Assembly (NCBI RefSeq): GCF_006974125.1
Contig: NZ_CP037858.1
Coordinates: forward strand, 496,001-560,000
Source: Stenotrophomonas maltophilia
GTDB lineage: Bacteria > Pseudomonadota > Gammaproteobacteria > Xanthomonadales > Xanthomonadaceae
Direction: 5' to 3'
Length of the DNA: 64,000 bases
The position numbers were made by a program, and so were the translations under genes. The notes under the pieces are model-generated. The model did not search any database. It worked only from the letters and a program-made list of their open reading frames with translations, and was not told the origin of the DNA. Within the stretch, counting starts at the first letter, position 1; each line of letters opens with the position of its first letter. Positions 17,432 to 26,940 of this stretch are shown here, one piece after another.

Positions 17432-19083
17432 CAGCGCGTTCCTCCTGTCTGTTGCAGATGACGCGCGCGCAGTTGCGCGCGCAGTTCGCGGCGGCTGATC
17501 TTGCCGACCGCGGTGGTATCGAAGCTGTCGACGAACACGACCTGGTCGGGCACCTTGAACGCCGCCAGGCCGCGCCCGCGCATCCAGGACTTCAGCGCCG
17601 GCGCCTTGAACGGCTCGCCCTGCGGAATCACGAAGGCGCAGCTGCGCTCGCCCAGATACTCATCGGGAATGGAGACCACGGCGGCATCGAACACGCCCGG
17701 ATGTGCCAGCAAGTGGTCTTCGATCTCCTCGGCGGAGATCTTTTCGCCGGCACGGTTGATGTGGTCACCGGCGCGGCCCTGCACCACCAGGTAGCCCCCG
17801 GGCAGCTGCTGCACGCGGTCGCCGGTGCGATAGAAGCCATCGTCGGTGAACGAGCGCGCATTGGCCACCGCATCGTTGTGGTAGCCGCGGATGGTGTAGG
17901 GGCCACGGGTGAGCAGATGCCCCACCTCGCCTTCGGCCACCGGCTGGTCATGGTCATCGACCACGCGCACTTCGTCATCCGGGCTGATCGGCCGGCCCTG
18001 GCAGGCCACGATCAGTTCCTCCGGGTCATCCAGCCGTGTGTAGTTGACCAGGCCTTCGGCCATGCCGAACACCTGCTGCAGCGTGCAGCCAAGACCGTCG
18101 ATCACCCGCCGTGCGGCTTCCGGCACCAGTTTGGCGCCGCCTACCTGCAGTACCTGCAGGCTGGACAGGTCATGCTTGCTCGTAGCCGCGGCCTGCGCCC
18201 ACAGCAGCGCCAGCGGCGGCACCAGGCCGCAGCAGGTCACCTGCTCGCGGGCGATCAGCGGGAAGGCCGCATCCGGCCCGGGGCCGGGACTGAGCACCAC
18301 GCGGGCACCCGCATACAGCGCGCCGAAGAAACCAGGCGAGCTCATCGGGAAATTGTGCGCCGCCGGCAGCGCGACCAGGTAGACGCTGTCGCGGTCGATA
18401 CCGCAGAGGTCATTGCTGGCACGGAACGAGTAGATGTAGTCGTCGTGGGTACGCGGAATCAGCTTGGACAGCCCGGTGCTGCCGCCGGAAATCTGCAGGA
18501 ACGCCACCGACTGCGGGTCCGGATCGGCCGGCAGCTGGCTGCGATCGCCCTGCAGTGCCTCCAGCGCGATGAACTCCGCCGCATCGCCGTCGATCACCAC
18601 ATGGCGCACGGCTGGCACTTCGGCCTGCAGCGCCCGCGCCAACCCGCGATGATCGAAGCCATCGTGCAGCTCGGTGGTGATGTAGGCACTGGCTTCGGCC
18701 TTGCTGGCGAAGTGCACCAGCTCGGTGATCCGGTGCGCCGGCAGCGCGTACACCGGCACCAGGCCGGCACGGAACAGACCGCAGACCGTAGTGATGAACC
18801 CCGCGCTGTTGCCCAGCTGCACCAGCACCCGCTCGCCCGGCTGCAGGCCGAGTGCCAGCAGGCCGGCACCGATGCGTCCGGCCTCATGCCACAGCTGCGC
18901 GTAGCTCAGGCGGACATCACCGGCGACCACCGCGATGTCGTCGGCATAGCGTTCTGCACGTTCGCGCAGGAACGCCGGGAAGGTCTCGCCACGCCAATAG
19001 CCGGCCTCGCGATAGCGCGCCACCAGCGCGTCGGGCCACATCTGCTGCAGTGGCAGGCGGGAGGAATCAGCGGAGGTGTTCAT
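17431..19083 (-). CDS. entE: 2,3-dihydroxybenzoate-AMP ligase EntE
   Basis: A 550-residue stand-alone adenylating enzyme that activates 2,3-dihydroxybenzoate and loads it on the aryl carrier protein. Visible: [20 protein letters not shown], the substrate-binding region with [35 protein letters not shown], and the C-terminal [11 protein letters not shown] lysine. Length and motifs match DhbE/EntE. It overlaps entC by four bases and the isochorismatase gene by one. Confidence 0.94.
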   Translation of the reverse strand: MNTSADSSRLPLQQMWPDALVARYREAGYWRGETFPAFLRERAERYADDIAVVAGDVRLSYAQLWHEAGRIGAGLLALGLQPGERVLVQLGNSAGFITTVCGLFRAGLVPVYALPAHRITELVHFASKAEASAYITTELHDGFDHRGLARALQAEVPAVRHVVIDGDAAEFIALEALQGDRSQLPADPDPQSVAFLQISGGSTGLSKLIPRTHDDYIYSFRASNDLCGIDRDSVYLVALPAAHNFPMSSPGFFGALYAGARVVLSPGPGPDAAFPLIAREQVTCCGLVPPLALLWAQAAATSKHDLSSLQVLQVGGAKLVPEAARRVIDGLGCTLQQVFGMAEGLVNYTRLDDPEELIVACQGRPISPDDEVRVVDDHDQPVAEGEVGHLLTRGPYTIRGYHNDAVANARSFTDDGFYRTGDRVQQLPGGYLVVQGRAGDHINRAGEKISAEEIEDHLLAHPGVFDAAVVSIPDEYLGERSCAFVIPQGEPFKAPALKSWMRGRGLAAFKVPDQVVFVDSFDTTAVGKISRRELRAQLRARHLQQTGGTR

Positions 19084-20273
19084 GCTGCGGGCTCGACGAC
19101 AGGCGCGGATTCATGGACACCCAGCGCGTTCAACAGGGCAGCGAACTTCGCTGCGGTTTCGGCAACCTCGGCCTCGGGGTGCGAATCGGCGACGATGCCT
19201 GCACCGGCGTACAGGCGCAGCTGCGTGCCCTGCAGGCGCGCGCAGCGGATCGCCACGTACCAGTCACCGTCACCCTGCGCGTCCAACCAACCCACGGCAC
19301 CGGCGTAGAAGCCGCGCGGCACCGGTTCCAGCTCGCGGATGCGCTGCAGCGCCGTCAACCGCGGAGTACCGCAGACCGCCGGCGTGGGGTGCAGCTGCGC
19401 CAGCAGTTCGGCGGCCGGCGTCTGCGGATCCTTCAGGGTGGCGTGGATGCGGGTGCCCAGGTGCCACATGCTGGCGGTGGCATGCAGCACCGGGCGCGGC
19501 TGCGCATCGATGTGGCTGCAGTACGGTGCCAGGCCCTCGACGATGGCTTCGACCACATGGCGGTGCTCGTCGTGGTCCTTGGTCGAGGCCAGCAGCGCCT
19601 GCGCCGCACGCTCGTCCTCGGCGGCATCGGCACTGCGCCGCGCGGAGCCCGCCAGCGGATGTGACAACAGCTCGGCGCCGCGCTTGCGCAGCAGCAGTTC
19701 CGGGGTCGCCCCCACCAGCCACGCCGGGGCCTGGCCCAGCTCCACCGGCAACGGTACCGCGTAGGTCGCCACCGACGGATCCGCGCCCAGGCGTGCCAGC
19801 AGCACATCCGGAGACAGCGCCTGGCGGGTATGTGCCAGCAGGCTGCGCGCCAGCACCACCTTCTGCAGGCTCAGTTCGGGCGCACGCAGTACCTGCACCG
19901 CAGCAGCCACCGACGCCGCGTACGCATCCGGCGCGGGCTCGGCGCGCAGGGCGCCGTCCAGCGGCGGTGCGGCCTGCGGCTGCAGTGCCAGCGCCGGCAG
20001 CAGGCGCTCGGGCTGGAACAGCGCATCGTCCGCACGCGGCTCGAACGGCACGGCGCCAACCAGCAGGCCCGGGCCGCCACGCTGCTGGGCAAAGAAATCC
20101 GAAACACGTTCTGCCAGTGTCGCCAGTGCACCGGCCGGCAGCGTGGCGCGGCAGCCGCGTGCATGCACGTGCTGGCCCGCATGCTGCAGCAGGAACAGCG
20201 ACGCGTCGTCGGTGCTCTCCTGCGGCGCTGGCGCGGCCTCCGGCCACGCGCCCGGCATCAGGGAATCGTTCAT
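19080..20273 (-). CDS. entC: Isochorismate synthase EntC
   Basis: Chorismate-utilising enzyme of 397 residues that makes isochorismate, the first step of catechol synthesis. Seen: [11 protein letters not shown], the anthranilate-synthase-type core ([16 protein letters not shown]), [17 protein letters not shown] and the end block [27 protein letters not shown]. The ATG at 20273 is chosen, 13 codons inside a longer frame that overlaps the exporter gene. It overlaps the MFS stop by ATGA. Confidence 0.93.
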   Translation of the reverse strand: MNDSLMPGAWPEAAPAPQESTDDASLFLLQHAGQHVHARGCRATLPAGALATLAERVSDFFAQQRGGPGLLVGAVPFEPRADDALFQPERLLPALALQPQAAPPLDGALRAEPAPDAYAASVAAAVQVLRAPELSLQKVVLARSLLAHTRQALSPDVLLARLGADPSVATYAVPLPVELGQAPAWLVGATPELLLRKRGAELLSHPLAGSARRSADAAEDERAAQALLASTKDHDEHRHVVEAIVEGLAPYCSHIDAQPRPVLHATASMWHLGTRIHATLKDPQTPAAELLAQLHPTPAVCGTPRLTALQRIRELEPVPRGFYAGAVGWLDAQGDGDWYVAIRCARLQGTQLRLYAGAGIVADSHPEAEVAETAAKFAALLNALGVHESAPVVEPAA

Positions 20274-21466
20274 GGGGTCTCCTTCATCCGATGCGCTGCA
20301 GCCAGCGCGCACAGCAACAGCAGCAGCGCACCGACCAGCAGGTAAGGCAGGCTTGGCCCGCCGCGATACAACAGCGTGCCGAGCATCGGCCCGGCCACCA
20401 TGCCCAGCCCCTGCGCGGCAGCGACGGTGCCCGCGGCGGCACCCTGTTCGTGCGCTTCCACCGCATCGGCGGCCAGCGCCTGGAACGAGGGGAATACGAA
20501 GCCCATGCCGAACGCTGCCAGCGCATAGGCTGCCGGCAACTGCCAGGCCTGCTGCACGCCTGCCACCGAAGCGAAGCCGATGCCGGAAATCAGGGCACCC
20601 AGGACGATCCAGCGGCGTGGATGTACCTCCAGCTTCATCACCAGCGCCTGCGCCAGGATCAGGCCGACGCCAACGGCGGTGAGTGCAATGCCAGCCATGC
20701 GTGCACCGGCCGCCGCATCCAGGCCCAGGCGATCAATCGCGAAGAAGCCGACCGTGACCTGCGCGATGGTCACCGAGACCATGGCGATGAACGCTGCCAG
20801 CTGCGGCAGGCGCAGCCGCGTGTCGAGGCGGTTCATCGGCGTGCGGCGCTGTGAGGACGCGCCCACCACGGGCGGCGTGGCCGGCAGCCGCCAGGCCAGC
20901 AACGCCAGTGCCAGCAACGGCAGCAGCGCGGCCACGTACAGCGCCAACGACAGGTTCGTATAGGCCAGCCAGCCCGCGGCGGCCGGGCCGAGCACCATGC
21001 CCAGCGCGTTGGCGCTGCCCAGGCGGGCGAGGAATTTCGCACGTTGGCCGGTCGGTGCCTTGTCGGCGATCAGCGCGGCTGCGGTAGGAGGCACCGCCGC
21101 GTAGAACAGGCCGATCAGGCCACGCGCGCCGACCAGCACCAGCACTGACACCAGTACCGGCGGCACCGCCTGCAGGGCGACGTCGATGAACACCGCCAGC
21201 GCGATGTAGACCACGGTGTAGGCACTCATCGCCAGCATCAGCACGCGCTTGCGGCCGATGCGGTCGCTGAGTTGGCCCCAGGGGCGCGCGGCCAGCATCC
21301 ACAACACGCCTGCGGCGGTGACCGACAGGCCGGCATGCCACTCGGACAAGCCGAGCATGCGGACCACCGGGCCGATCACGGCGACGAAGGACATCATCGC
21401 CATGGTGCCGATCAGGGCAGCCAACACCAGCGCCGGCAAGCCGGGAACGACGGGACGTGCGTGCAT
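20270..21466 (-). CDS. MFS exporter of the siderophore operon (EntS-like)
   Basis: A 398-residue major-facilitator protein with about 12 membrane segments and the classic loop GQLSDRIGRKRV between helices 2 and 3. First gene of the seven-gene siderophore operon, so catecholate export is inferred. The ATG at 21466 is preferred; an in-frame start 13 codons upstream has no better ribosome site. A Fur-like site lies about 90-125 bp upstream. Confidence 0.88.
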   Translation of the reverse strand: MHARPVVPGLPALVLAALIGTMAMMSFVAVIGPVVRMLGLSEWHAGLSVTAAGVLWMLAARPWGQLSDRIGRKRVLMLAMSAYTVVYIALAVFIDVALQAVPPVLVSVLVLVGARGLIGLFYAAVPPTAAALIADKAPTGQRAKFLARLGSANALGMVLGPAAAGWLAYTNLSLALYVAALLPLLALALLAWRLPATPPVVGASSQRRTPMNRLDTRLRLPQLAAFIAMVSVTIAQVTVGFFAIDRLGLDAAAGARMAGIALTAVGVGLILAQALVMKLEVHPRRWIVLGALISGIGFASVAGVQQAWQLPAAYALAAFGMGFVFPSFQALAADAVEAHEQGAAAGTVAAAQGLGMVAGPMLGTLLYRGGPSLPYLLVGALLLLLCALAAAHRMKETP

Positions 21467-21554
21467 GGAACACCAGCCGTAACAGGAAAGGATGGGCGGG
21501 CGCACCTGCGCGCCCTACCCGGCACCGGCCCTGCTCAGGACCAGACACCATCCT

Positions 21555-21590
21555 TAAATGATAACGGCTCGTATTTGCATTTGATACCCA
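21555..21590 (-). promoter_or_regulatory. Fur-like box upstream of the siderophore operon
   Basis: An AT-rich stretch in GC-rich DNA reads AAATGATAACGG and, 13 bp on, GCATTTGATACCCATTCTC, giving several GATAAT/CATTTGATA-like half-sites. The same GCATTTGATA core occurs before the DUF3817 gene. Iron repression of the siderophore operon is inferred. Confidence 0.55.
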
Positions 21591-21619
21591 TTCTCTTGAA
21601 TGGGCATGCAACAGTGGGT

Positions 21620-21931
21620 TCAGCGCATTGCACGCAGACCCAGCAGGCCACGGCGCTTGAACCACCATTCCAGCGGCAGCGTCACCAGCGGCGGGATGGC
21701 TGCCAGCAGCGCCAGCGCACTGGCCCACCACGGCCAGCGCAGGCGCACCGCCGCGAACAGGGTGACTGCCACGTAGACCAGGAAGGCCGCGCCGTGCAGC
21801 GGCCCGAACAGCTTCACCAGCGCCACGTTGGCCATCGGACCGTACTTCATCCACATGCCGATGAGCAGGCCTGCCCAGGTCACGGCCTCGATGAAAGCGA
21901 CAGCCGCGAACAGGCGTCCGGTCGGGTGCAT
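21620..21931 (-). CDS. DUF3817 membrane protein
   Basis: A 103-residue protein with three predicted membrane helices and the family features AVAFIEAVTWAGLLIGMWMKYG and KLFGPLHGAAFLVYV. DUF3817 proteins have no defined activity; some are fused to transporters. The start at 21931 is preferred to 21964 because a Fur-like site at 21968-21990 would otherwise touch the start codon. It is on the same strand as the siderophore operon, 153 bp upstream of it, and may be iron-regulated with it. Confidence 0.8.
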   Translation of the reverse strand: MHPTGRLFAAVAFIEAVTWAGLLIGMWMKYGPMANVALVKLFGPLHGAAFLVYVAVTLFAAVRLRWPWWASALALLAAIPPLVTLPLEWWFKRRGLLGLRAMR

Positions 21932-21967
21932 GGGGGAACGTTGGGTCACGCGAAGCTCCGGCATCGG

Positions 21968-21990
21968 GATATCAAATGCGAATGATACGC
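21968..21990 (-). promoter_or_regulatory. Fur-like box upstream of the DUF3817 gene
   Basis: The sequence ATATCAAATGCGAATGATAC is an imperfect palindrome of the Fur type found in Xanthomonadaceae. It shares ATCAAATGC with the element before the siderophore operon. Confidence 0.5.
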
Positions 21991-22003
21991 AGATGCGAAC
22001 CCC

Positions 22004-22029
22004 ATGTAGAGTCGAGCCGTGCTCGACTG
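22004..22029. repeat. SMAG-type single hairpin
   Basis: GTAG followed by GTCGAGCCGTGCTCGAC, a short palindrome between the DUF3817 promoter and the end of the LLM oxidoreductase gene. The partner hairpin is absent. Confidence 0.6.
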
Positions 22030-22056
22030 CTGGAGCGTGTCCACCAAGGAGGACAC

Positions 22057-22992
22057 CTACCGGAGCACATGCGGCAGAACCTGCTCCCCGATCTCACGCA
22101 GCACCGCGTCCATCGGCCGCCCGTTGTCGACCAGGTTGAACATCACGTGCGCCACGCCCTGCGCATGCACGCGCAGCAGGTAGTCACGCAGGCCATCGCG
22201 GCCGACCTTCAGGCCCAGCGGCAGCGGCTCGGCGGGCGCCTGCGGATCGGCCTGCAGATCCAGCAGCATCGACTGCACGAACGGCTTGCCTGGGCCGCCG
22301 CGTTGCGCCAGCGCCTGCTGCCACAGGCCGATGCGCCCCTCCTGCGCGGCCTCCTCGCGATGATAGGTGGCCCAGCCTTCGGCCTCGCGCGCGATCCACT
22401 GCAAGCTCTGCCGTGCAGTGCCCACCACCAGCATCGGAATGCGGGCTGCCGGCGCCGGCAGCACGTCGAAGCCACCGGTCGCCCGCACTACGGCGGTCCG
22501 CTCATCGGCCTCCGGTGACAGCGCCGCGCGCAACAAGGTCCAGCGCTCACGGAAGGTCGCCGCCCTGCCCTCCAGATCCTCGCCGAATGCGGCGAATTCT
22601 TCCGGGCGGTCACCCGAACCCAGGCCCAGCACGAAGCGTCCGCCGCTGATCCGGTCCAGGCTCAAGGCCGATTTCGCCACCTGCAGCGGCTGCCGCAATG
22701 GCAGCACGATGGCCGCGCTGCCGACCACGATGCGCTCGGTCGCGGCGGCCAGCATGCCCAGCCACAGGAACGGATCGTCCAGCGCGCTCGCTGTCGCGTC
22801 CGGACCCTGCGGCACCATCAGCGGGACATCACGCGTCCACAACGCGGCAAAGCCCAGGTCATCCGCCAGTCGTGCGATGCGTCGGGCGTCATGCGGATCG
22901 GCCAGCCCATGTGACGCCATCGGCGTCATCAGGCCCAGGCTCAGGCCCTGCTGCGGAAACAAGGCAGCGTAAGCAGGATTGAAATCACTCAT
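22057..22992 (-). CDS. LLM-class flavin-dependent oxidoreductase
   Basis: A 311-residue bacterial-luciferase-like monooxygenase that would use reduced FMN or F420. Typical features: the start GLMTPMASHG, ATERIVVGSAAIVLPLRQP, LSLDRISGGRFVLGLGSGD, and PMLVVGTARQSLQWIAREAEGW. It resembles the TIGR03571 subgroup; substrate unknown. It is a single gene, divergent from the GNAT gene with a 66-bp spacer. Confidence 0.88.
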   Translation of the reverse strand: MSDFNPAYAALFPQQGLSLGLMTPMASHGLADPHDARRIARLADDLGFAALWTRDVPLMVPQGPDATASALDDPFLWLGMLAAATERIVVGSAAIVLPLRQPLQVAKSALSLDRISGGRFVLGLGSGDRPEEFAAFGEDLEGRAATFRERWTLLRAALSPEADERTAVVRATGGFDVLPAPAARIPMLVVGTARQSLQWIAREAEGWATYHREEAAQEGRIGLWQQALAQRGGPGKPFVQSMLLDLQADPQAPAEPLPLGLKVGRDGLRDYLLRVHAQGVAHVMFNLVDNGRPMDAVLREIGEQVLPHVLR

Positions 22993-23058
22993 GCCGCCAG
23001 CTTAGCGTGCAGGCCTGCGGCAACGATGACGCGCCCCCCACCACCGGAAGAACACTGC

Positions 23059-23508
23059 ATGCCGAGGATCCGCCCTGCCCACGTCGATGACCTGCCCGCG
23101 ATCAGCGCGGTGTGCCTGGCTGCGTTCACTGCGGCGGTGGCGCCTTCGCTAAGTGCGGCCGGCATCGCCACCTTCGGCAGTATTGCCGCCGCCGAAGCGT
23201 TCGGCGCGCGCCTGCAGGGTGACAACCACATCCTGGTGGCCGAGCAGGACGGTCGCGTCGTCGGCGTGATCGAACTGAAGGAAGGCCGGCACCTGGCGAT
23301 GCTGTTCGTCGATCCCGCCTGCCAAGGCCAAGGCATCGGCCATGCTTTGTTCGAGGCGGTGCTTCCGCAGGTGCGCGAGCCGGTCGTGACCGTGCGCGCC
23401 TCGCTCAATGCAGTGCCAACCTACCTGCGCTACGGCTTCGCGCTGGACGGCGAGGTCGGCGAGTTCAATGGGTTGGTGTATCAGCAGATGGTGCGGGCAG
23501 CGACCTGA
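23059..23508 (+). CDS. GNAT-family N-acetyltransferase
   Basis: A 149-residue acyl-CoA-dependent acetyltransferase. The start MPRIRPAHVDDLPAI is typical, and the acetyl-CoA loop is LFVDPACQGQGIGHALF. The late motif NAVPTYLRYGFALDGE is common in YhbS-like proteins. Substrate unknown. An upstream in-frame ATG adds 11 residues of low plausibility. Confidence 0.87.
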   Translation: MPRIRPAHVDDLPAISAVCLAAFTAAVAPSLSAAGIATFGSIAAAEAFGARLQGDNHILVAEQDGRVVGVIELKEGRHLAMLFVDPACQGQGIGHALFEAVLPQVREPVVTVRASLNAVPTYLRYGFALDGEVGEFNGLVYQQMVRAAT

Positions 23509-23637
23509 AGGCATCCGCCCGGCGTTGCCCGGCGATGCCCGGTGGGCGTCATGCCCTGCAGCACGCCCGTCATAAGCAAACTGAATCAGCAGGCCCCCCG
23601 GCGGTTCCTACAATGGCCTGTCACCCTGCCCTTCGAG

Positions 23638-25158
23638 ATGCTGCCGATGCGCGTCGCGCTTTCCGTGTTGCTGCTGGCTTCGGCGCTGAGCGCCTGCACC
23701 CCGGCCCCGGTTTCCACCGCCAACTCCGCCGAGGCGCCCGCGTTGGCCAAGGAAATCTCCTGGCGCCAGGGCGATGTGGACGATGCCTTCGCCGAAGCCG
23801 CCGACAGCGGCAAGCCGGTGCTGCTGTACTGGGGCGCGGTCTGGTGCCCGCCGTGCAACCAGCTCAAGGCGGGCCTGTTCAAGGACCCGGCCTTCATCGC
23901 GCTGACCAGCAAATTCGTTCCCGTCTACCTGGACGGCGACGAGGAAGGTGCGCAGGCCTGGGGCGAGCGCTTCGGCGTACGCGGCTATCCGACCCTGATC
24001 GTGCTGGACCCACAGCGCAACGAAATCACCCGTGTAGCCGGTGGAAACGATGCGGCCGAACTGACCCGCGCATTGACCGTGGCCGCCGGCCGTCGCAGCG
24101 CGGTCGCCGCTACGCTGGCCACCGCGCTCGCCACGCCGGACAGGCTGGCCGCCGAGGATTGGCAGGTGCTGGGCGACTACGGCTGGGAAGTGGACGCCAA
24201 TCGCCTGGCCGGTGAGCGCAAGAGTGCCGACGTGCTGCGCCAGCTTGCCAGAACCGCACCGGATGCCGCCCTGCAGCGCCGCTTCGCGCTGCTTGCCTTG
24301 GCAACGGCCGAAAAGCCCGATGCCTCGCCCACCGAAGTACGCGAGCTGCTGCAGGCGGTGCTGGCGCAACCGGCGGAAGTGCGCCGCAACCGTGAGTTGC
24401 TGGGCTATGCAGGCGTGCAGCTGGTCAAGCAGGCCAGTGCCGGGCCGGCCACCAGCAATACGCTGGGACAGCAGCTGCTGGTCGCGCTGGAGCGCGCAGA
24501 TGCCGAGCGCGGCGACCGCGCCGACGACGCGTTGTCGCGTGCGCTGACCGAAGTATCCCTTGCCCGCCAGCAGCAGCCGAAGGGTGGATTGCCCGCCGCG
24601 CTGGTTGATCGGGTCAAGCAGCGCGTGGCTGCTGCCGATGCCGCCGCCACCGATGCGCATGCACGCCAGGCCACGATCAGCAGCGCGGTCTATGCCCTGC
24701 GCCAGGTCGGTGACGACGCAGGTGCCGAGGCGCTGTTGCTGGCCGAGCTGAGGCGCAGCGAGCAGCCGTACTACTACATGCCCGAGCTGGCCGAACTGGC
24801 CGAGCAGCGCGGCGACACCGCCGGTGCGCTGGAGTGGTTGAAGCGTGCCTACGACGGTGCCCAGGGCCCGGCCACCCGCGTGCAATGGGGCGTGCTGTAC
24901 GTGGAGGGCCTGCTGAAGCTGGCGCCGGACGACGCACCACGCATCGAGCAGGCCACCGCATCGCTGATCGCCGAACTGGAAGCGCAGCCGTCGGGTTACC
25001 ACCAGCGTACCCGCCAGCGCTTCGAGCGCCTGGCCGGGCAGTTGAAGACGTGGAGCGGCAAGCACCAGGGTGCGGAGACGCTGGCGCGGCTGCAGCAGCG
25101 GATGCAGCAGGCATGCGGTGACCCGGTGGATGGTGCGTGCAAGGACTGGTTGAGCTGA
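23638..25158 (+). CDS. Thioredoxin-fold lipoprotein with helical repeat C-terminus
   Basis: A 506-residue envelope protein. The lipoprotein signal ends at LSAC (about residue 20). A thioredoxin-like domain follows with the redox motif WCPPC (about residues 61-65) and RGYPTLIVLD containing the cis-Pro. The remaining 350 residues are alanine-rich helices, probably TPR-like. Similar proteins are annotated as thioredoxin family or DsbD-gamma-like; here thiol-disulfide exchange in the periplasm is inferred. The start may be 23638 or, three codons on, 23647. It stands alone. Confidence 0.85.
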   Translation: MLPMRVALSVLLLASALSACTPAPVSTANSAEAPALAKEISWRQGDVDDAFAEAADSGKPVLLYWGAVWCPPCNQLKAGLFKDPAFIALTSKFVPVYLDGDEEGAQAWGERFGVRGYPTLIVLDPQRNEITRVAGGNDAAELTRALTVAAGRRSAVAATLATALATPDRLAAEDWQVLGDYGWEVDANRLAGERKSADVLRQLARTAPDAALQRRFALLALATAEKPDASPTEVRELLQAVLAQPAEVRRNRELLGYAGVQLVKQASAGPATSNTLGQQLLVALERADAERGDRADDALSRALTEVSLARQQQPKGGLPAALVDRVKQRVAAADAAATDAHARQATISSAVYALRQVGDDAGAEALLLAELRRSEQPYYYMPELAELAEQRGDTAGALEWLKRAYDGAQGPATRVQWGVLYVEGLLKLAPDDAPRIEQATASLIAELEAQPSGYHQRTRQRFERLAGQLKTWSGKHQGAETLARLQQRMQQACGDPVDGACKDWLS

Positions 25159-25220
25159 GTTGATGAAAACGCTGGCGGCGGGCACATCAGCGCGCCGGTG
25201 AGGTTCGAAAAGCGGGTTCT

Positions 25221-25285
25221 GGTAGTGCCGGCCGCTGGCCGGCAACCCGACCTTCGCTGCTTGCCGGCCAGCGGCCGGCACTACC
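25221..25285. repeat. GTAG palindromic repeat, paired hairpins (GCCGGCC type)
   Basis: GGTAGTGCCGGCCGCTGGC at the left and its inverted copy ending GGCACTACC at the right. The same GCCGGCCAGCGGCCGGC core occurs three times between nrdA and nrdB. Confidence 0.8.
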
Positions 25286-25398
25286 ATGCCGCTCTTTCAC
25301 GCATTTCAATCCTTCCCCTTGACCTCAACCAATGTTTAGGTGCGATAACGATCTCCCCACGGCCAGCCCCTCTGGCCTTCCCCACGGAGACTGCTTCG

Positions 25399-26028
25399 AT
25401 GTCGTACTCGCTTCCCCCGCTCCCCTACGCCTACGACGCCCTTGAGCCGCATTTCGATGCGCGCACGATGGAGATCCACCACAGCAAGCACCACCAGACT
25501 TACGTCAACAACCTCAACGCCGCCATCGAGCAGGCCGGCATCGCCGAGCAGCCGGTCGAGGCACTGATCGCCCGGCTCGATACCGTGCCCGAGGCCCAGC
25601 GCGGCGCCATCCGCAACAACGGCGGTGGCCACGCCAACCACAGCCTGTTCTGGACCGTACTCAGCACCAACGGTGGTGCACCCGATGATGAGCTGGCCGC
25701 CGCCATCGACCGCGATCTTGGCGGCTTCGATGCCTTCAAGGATGCCTTCACCAAGGCGGCGCAGACCCGCTTCGGCAGCGGCTGGGCCTGGCTGACCAGC
25801 GATCGCGATGGCCGCCTGCAGGTGGAAAGCAGCGCCAACCAGGACAGCCCGCTGATGGGTGCAGCCGTTGGCCTGTCCGGCAACATCCCGATCCTCGCAC
25901 TGGATGTCTGGGAACACGCCTACTACCTGCACTACCAGAACCGTCGCCCGGACTACATCGGTGCGTTCTTCAACATCATCAACTGGGCCGAGGTCGGCCG
26001 GCGCTACCGCCAGGCCAGGGCCTCATGA
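25399..26028 (+). CDS. sodA: Superoxide dismutase, manganese type (SodA)
   Basis: A 209-residue superoxide dismutase. Metal ligands are visible in [14 protein letters not shown] (His), GHANHSLFW (His) and [11 protein letters not shown] (Asp, His). The manganese-type signature is in [11 protein letters not shown], where the Gln after Asn matches E. coli SodA and not SodB. The N-terminus [20 protein letters not shown] is nearly the SodA one. The ATG at 25399 is certain. It overlaps the flavin reductase gene by four bases (ATGA). The region upstream (25286-25398) holds the promoter, but no Fur or SoxR site is convincing. Confidence 0.96.
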   Translation: MSYSLPPLPYAYDALEPHFDARTMEIHHSKHHQTYVNNLNAAIEQAGIAEQPVEALIARLDTVPEAQRGAIRNNGGGHANHSLFWTVLSTNGGAPDDELAAAIDRDLGGFDAFKDAFTKAAQTRFGSGWAWLTSDRDGRLQVESSANQDSPLMGAAVGLSGNIPILALDVWEHAYYLHYQNRRPDYIGAFFNIINWAEVGRRYRQARAS

Positions 26029-26600
26029 GCGCCGAGACACTGCCGTACGCCGGCCCGTGGGCGGGGGTCTTCCCCGCCCCGGCGCCGGTGCCGTCGGTCG
26101 AGATGCCGCCGCGTGCCCTGCGGCGGCTGCTCGGCCACTTTCCTACCGGCGTGGCCATCGTCTGCACGCGCGACGCGCAGGGCAAGCCCATCGGCCTGAC
26201 CATCAATTCGTTCGTGCCGGTGTCATTGCAGCCGCCCCTGGTGCTATGGAACCTGGCGTTGCACGCGCAGAGTCTGTCCACCTTCCAGCGCGCCACCCGC
26301 TTTGCGATCAGCGTGCTGGCGGCCGACCAGGAAACGCTGGCCCGGCGCTTCGCCGATCCGCAGGTACGCAACCGCTTCGACGGCCTGGCATTGCTGGATG
26401 ACGGCGAGGACGCCCCACCGCGCATCGCCGGTGCGGTCGCCCATCTCACCTGTACCCGCCACGCGATGTGGCCGGTGGGCGATCACCTGCTGCTGGCCGG
26501 ACGCATCATCGAGGTTCACGAGAACGGCGGCGCCCCGCTGCTGTTCCATCGTGGCCGCTTCCAGCCCGGTCCCACCGAACTGCTGGTGGAGGTGCGTTGA
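26025..26600 (+). CDS. Flavin reductase-like protein (FMN-binding split barrel)
   Basis: A 191-residue cytoplasmic protein of the flavin-reductase family. Visible: [37 protein letters not shown] (FMN-binding) and [26 protein letters not shown]. It would supply reduced FMN, or act as a heme/flavin binding oxidoreductase. It is translationally coupled to sodA before it and the TPR gene after it, suggesting a joint oxidative-stress role. Confidence 0.85.
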   Translation: MSAETLPYAGPWAGVFPAPAPVPSVEMPPRALRRLLGHFPTGVAIVCTRDAQGKPIGLTINSFVPVSLQPPLVLWNLALHAQSLSTFQRATRFAISVLAADQETLARRFADPQVRNRFDGLALLDDGEDAPPRIAGAVAHLTCTRHAMWPVGDHLLLAGRIIEVHENGGAPLLFHRGRFQPGPTELLVEVR

Positions 26601-26935
26601 TGAACATCGAAGCCCTGGAATGCATGCTTGCCAACGGCAAGGACGGCGCACTGCTGCGCTTCGGCCTGGGCAAGGGCTGGCTGGATGCCGGCAACCCGGT
26701 ACGCGCGGCGACCCATCTGGGCCGTTGCGTGGTTCTTGATCCGCAGTACTCGGCGGCCTGGAAGCTGCTGGGCAAAGCCTGGCTGGCCAGTGGCCAGCCG
26801 CAGGCGGCGCGCGAAGCATGGCAACGCGGCCTGAGCGTGGCCGGCAGCAAGGGCGACCAGCAGGCACGCAAGGAAATGCAGGTGTTCCTGCGACGCCTGG
26901 ACCGCGAGCAGGCGGACCTGGCGAAAGCGGGCTGA
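26600..26935 (+). CDS. Small tetratricopeptide-repeat protein
   Basis: A 111-residue helical protein with about two TPR units (LGKGWLDAGNPVRAATHLGR and AWKLLGKAWLASGQPQAARE). It starts at the ATG sharing a base with the flavin-reductase stop (TGATG). TPR proteins mediate protein-protein contacts; its partner is unknown. Third member of the sodA operon. Confidence 0.8.
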   Translation: MNIEALECMLANGKDGALLRFGLGKGWLDAGNPVRAATHLGRCVVLDPQYSAAWKLLGKAWLASGQPQAAREAWQRGLSVAGSKGDQQARKEMQVFLRRLDREQADLAKAG

Positions 26936-26940
26936 GTCGA

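Noticed and set aside
19076..20854. A 592-codon open frame over entC and the MFS gene, opposite strand
   Set aside because: Arg/Pro/Ala-rich shadow of the siderophore operon; no start context.
23608..25287. A 559-codon open frame antisense to the thioredoxin-like lipoprotein
   Set aside because: Shadow frame; includes repeats of non-coding palindrome at its start.
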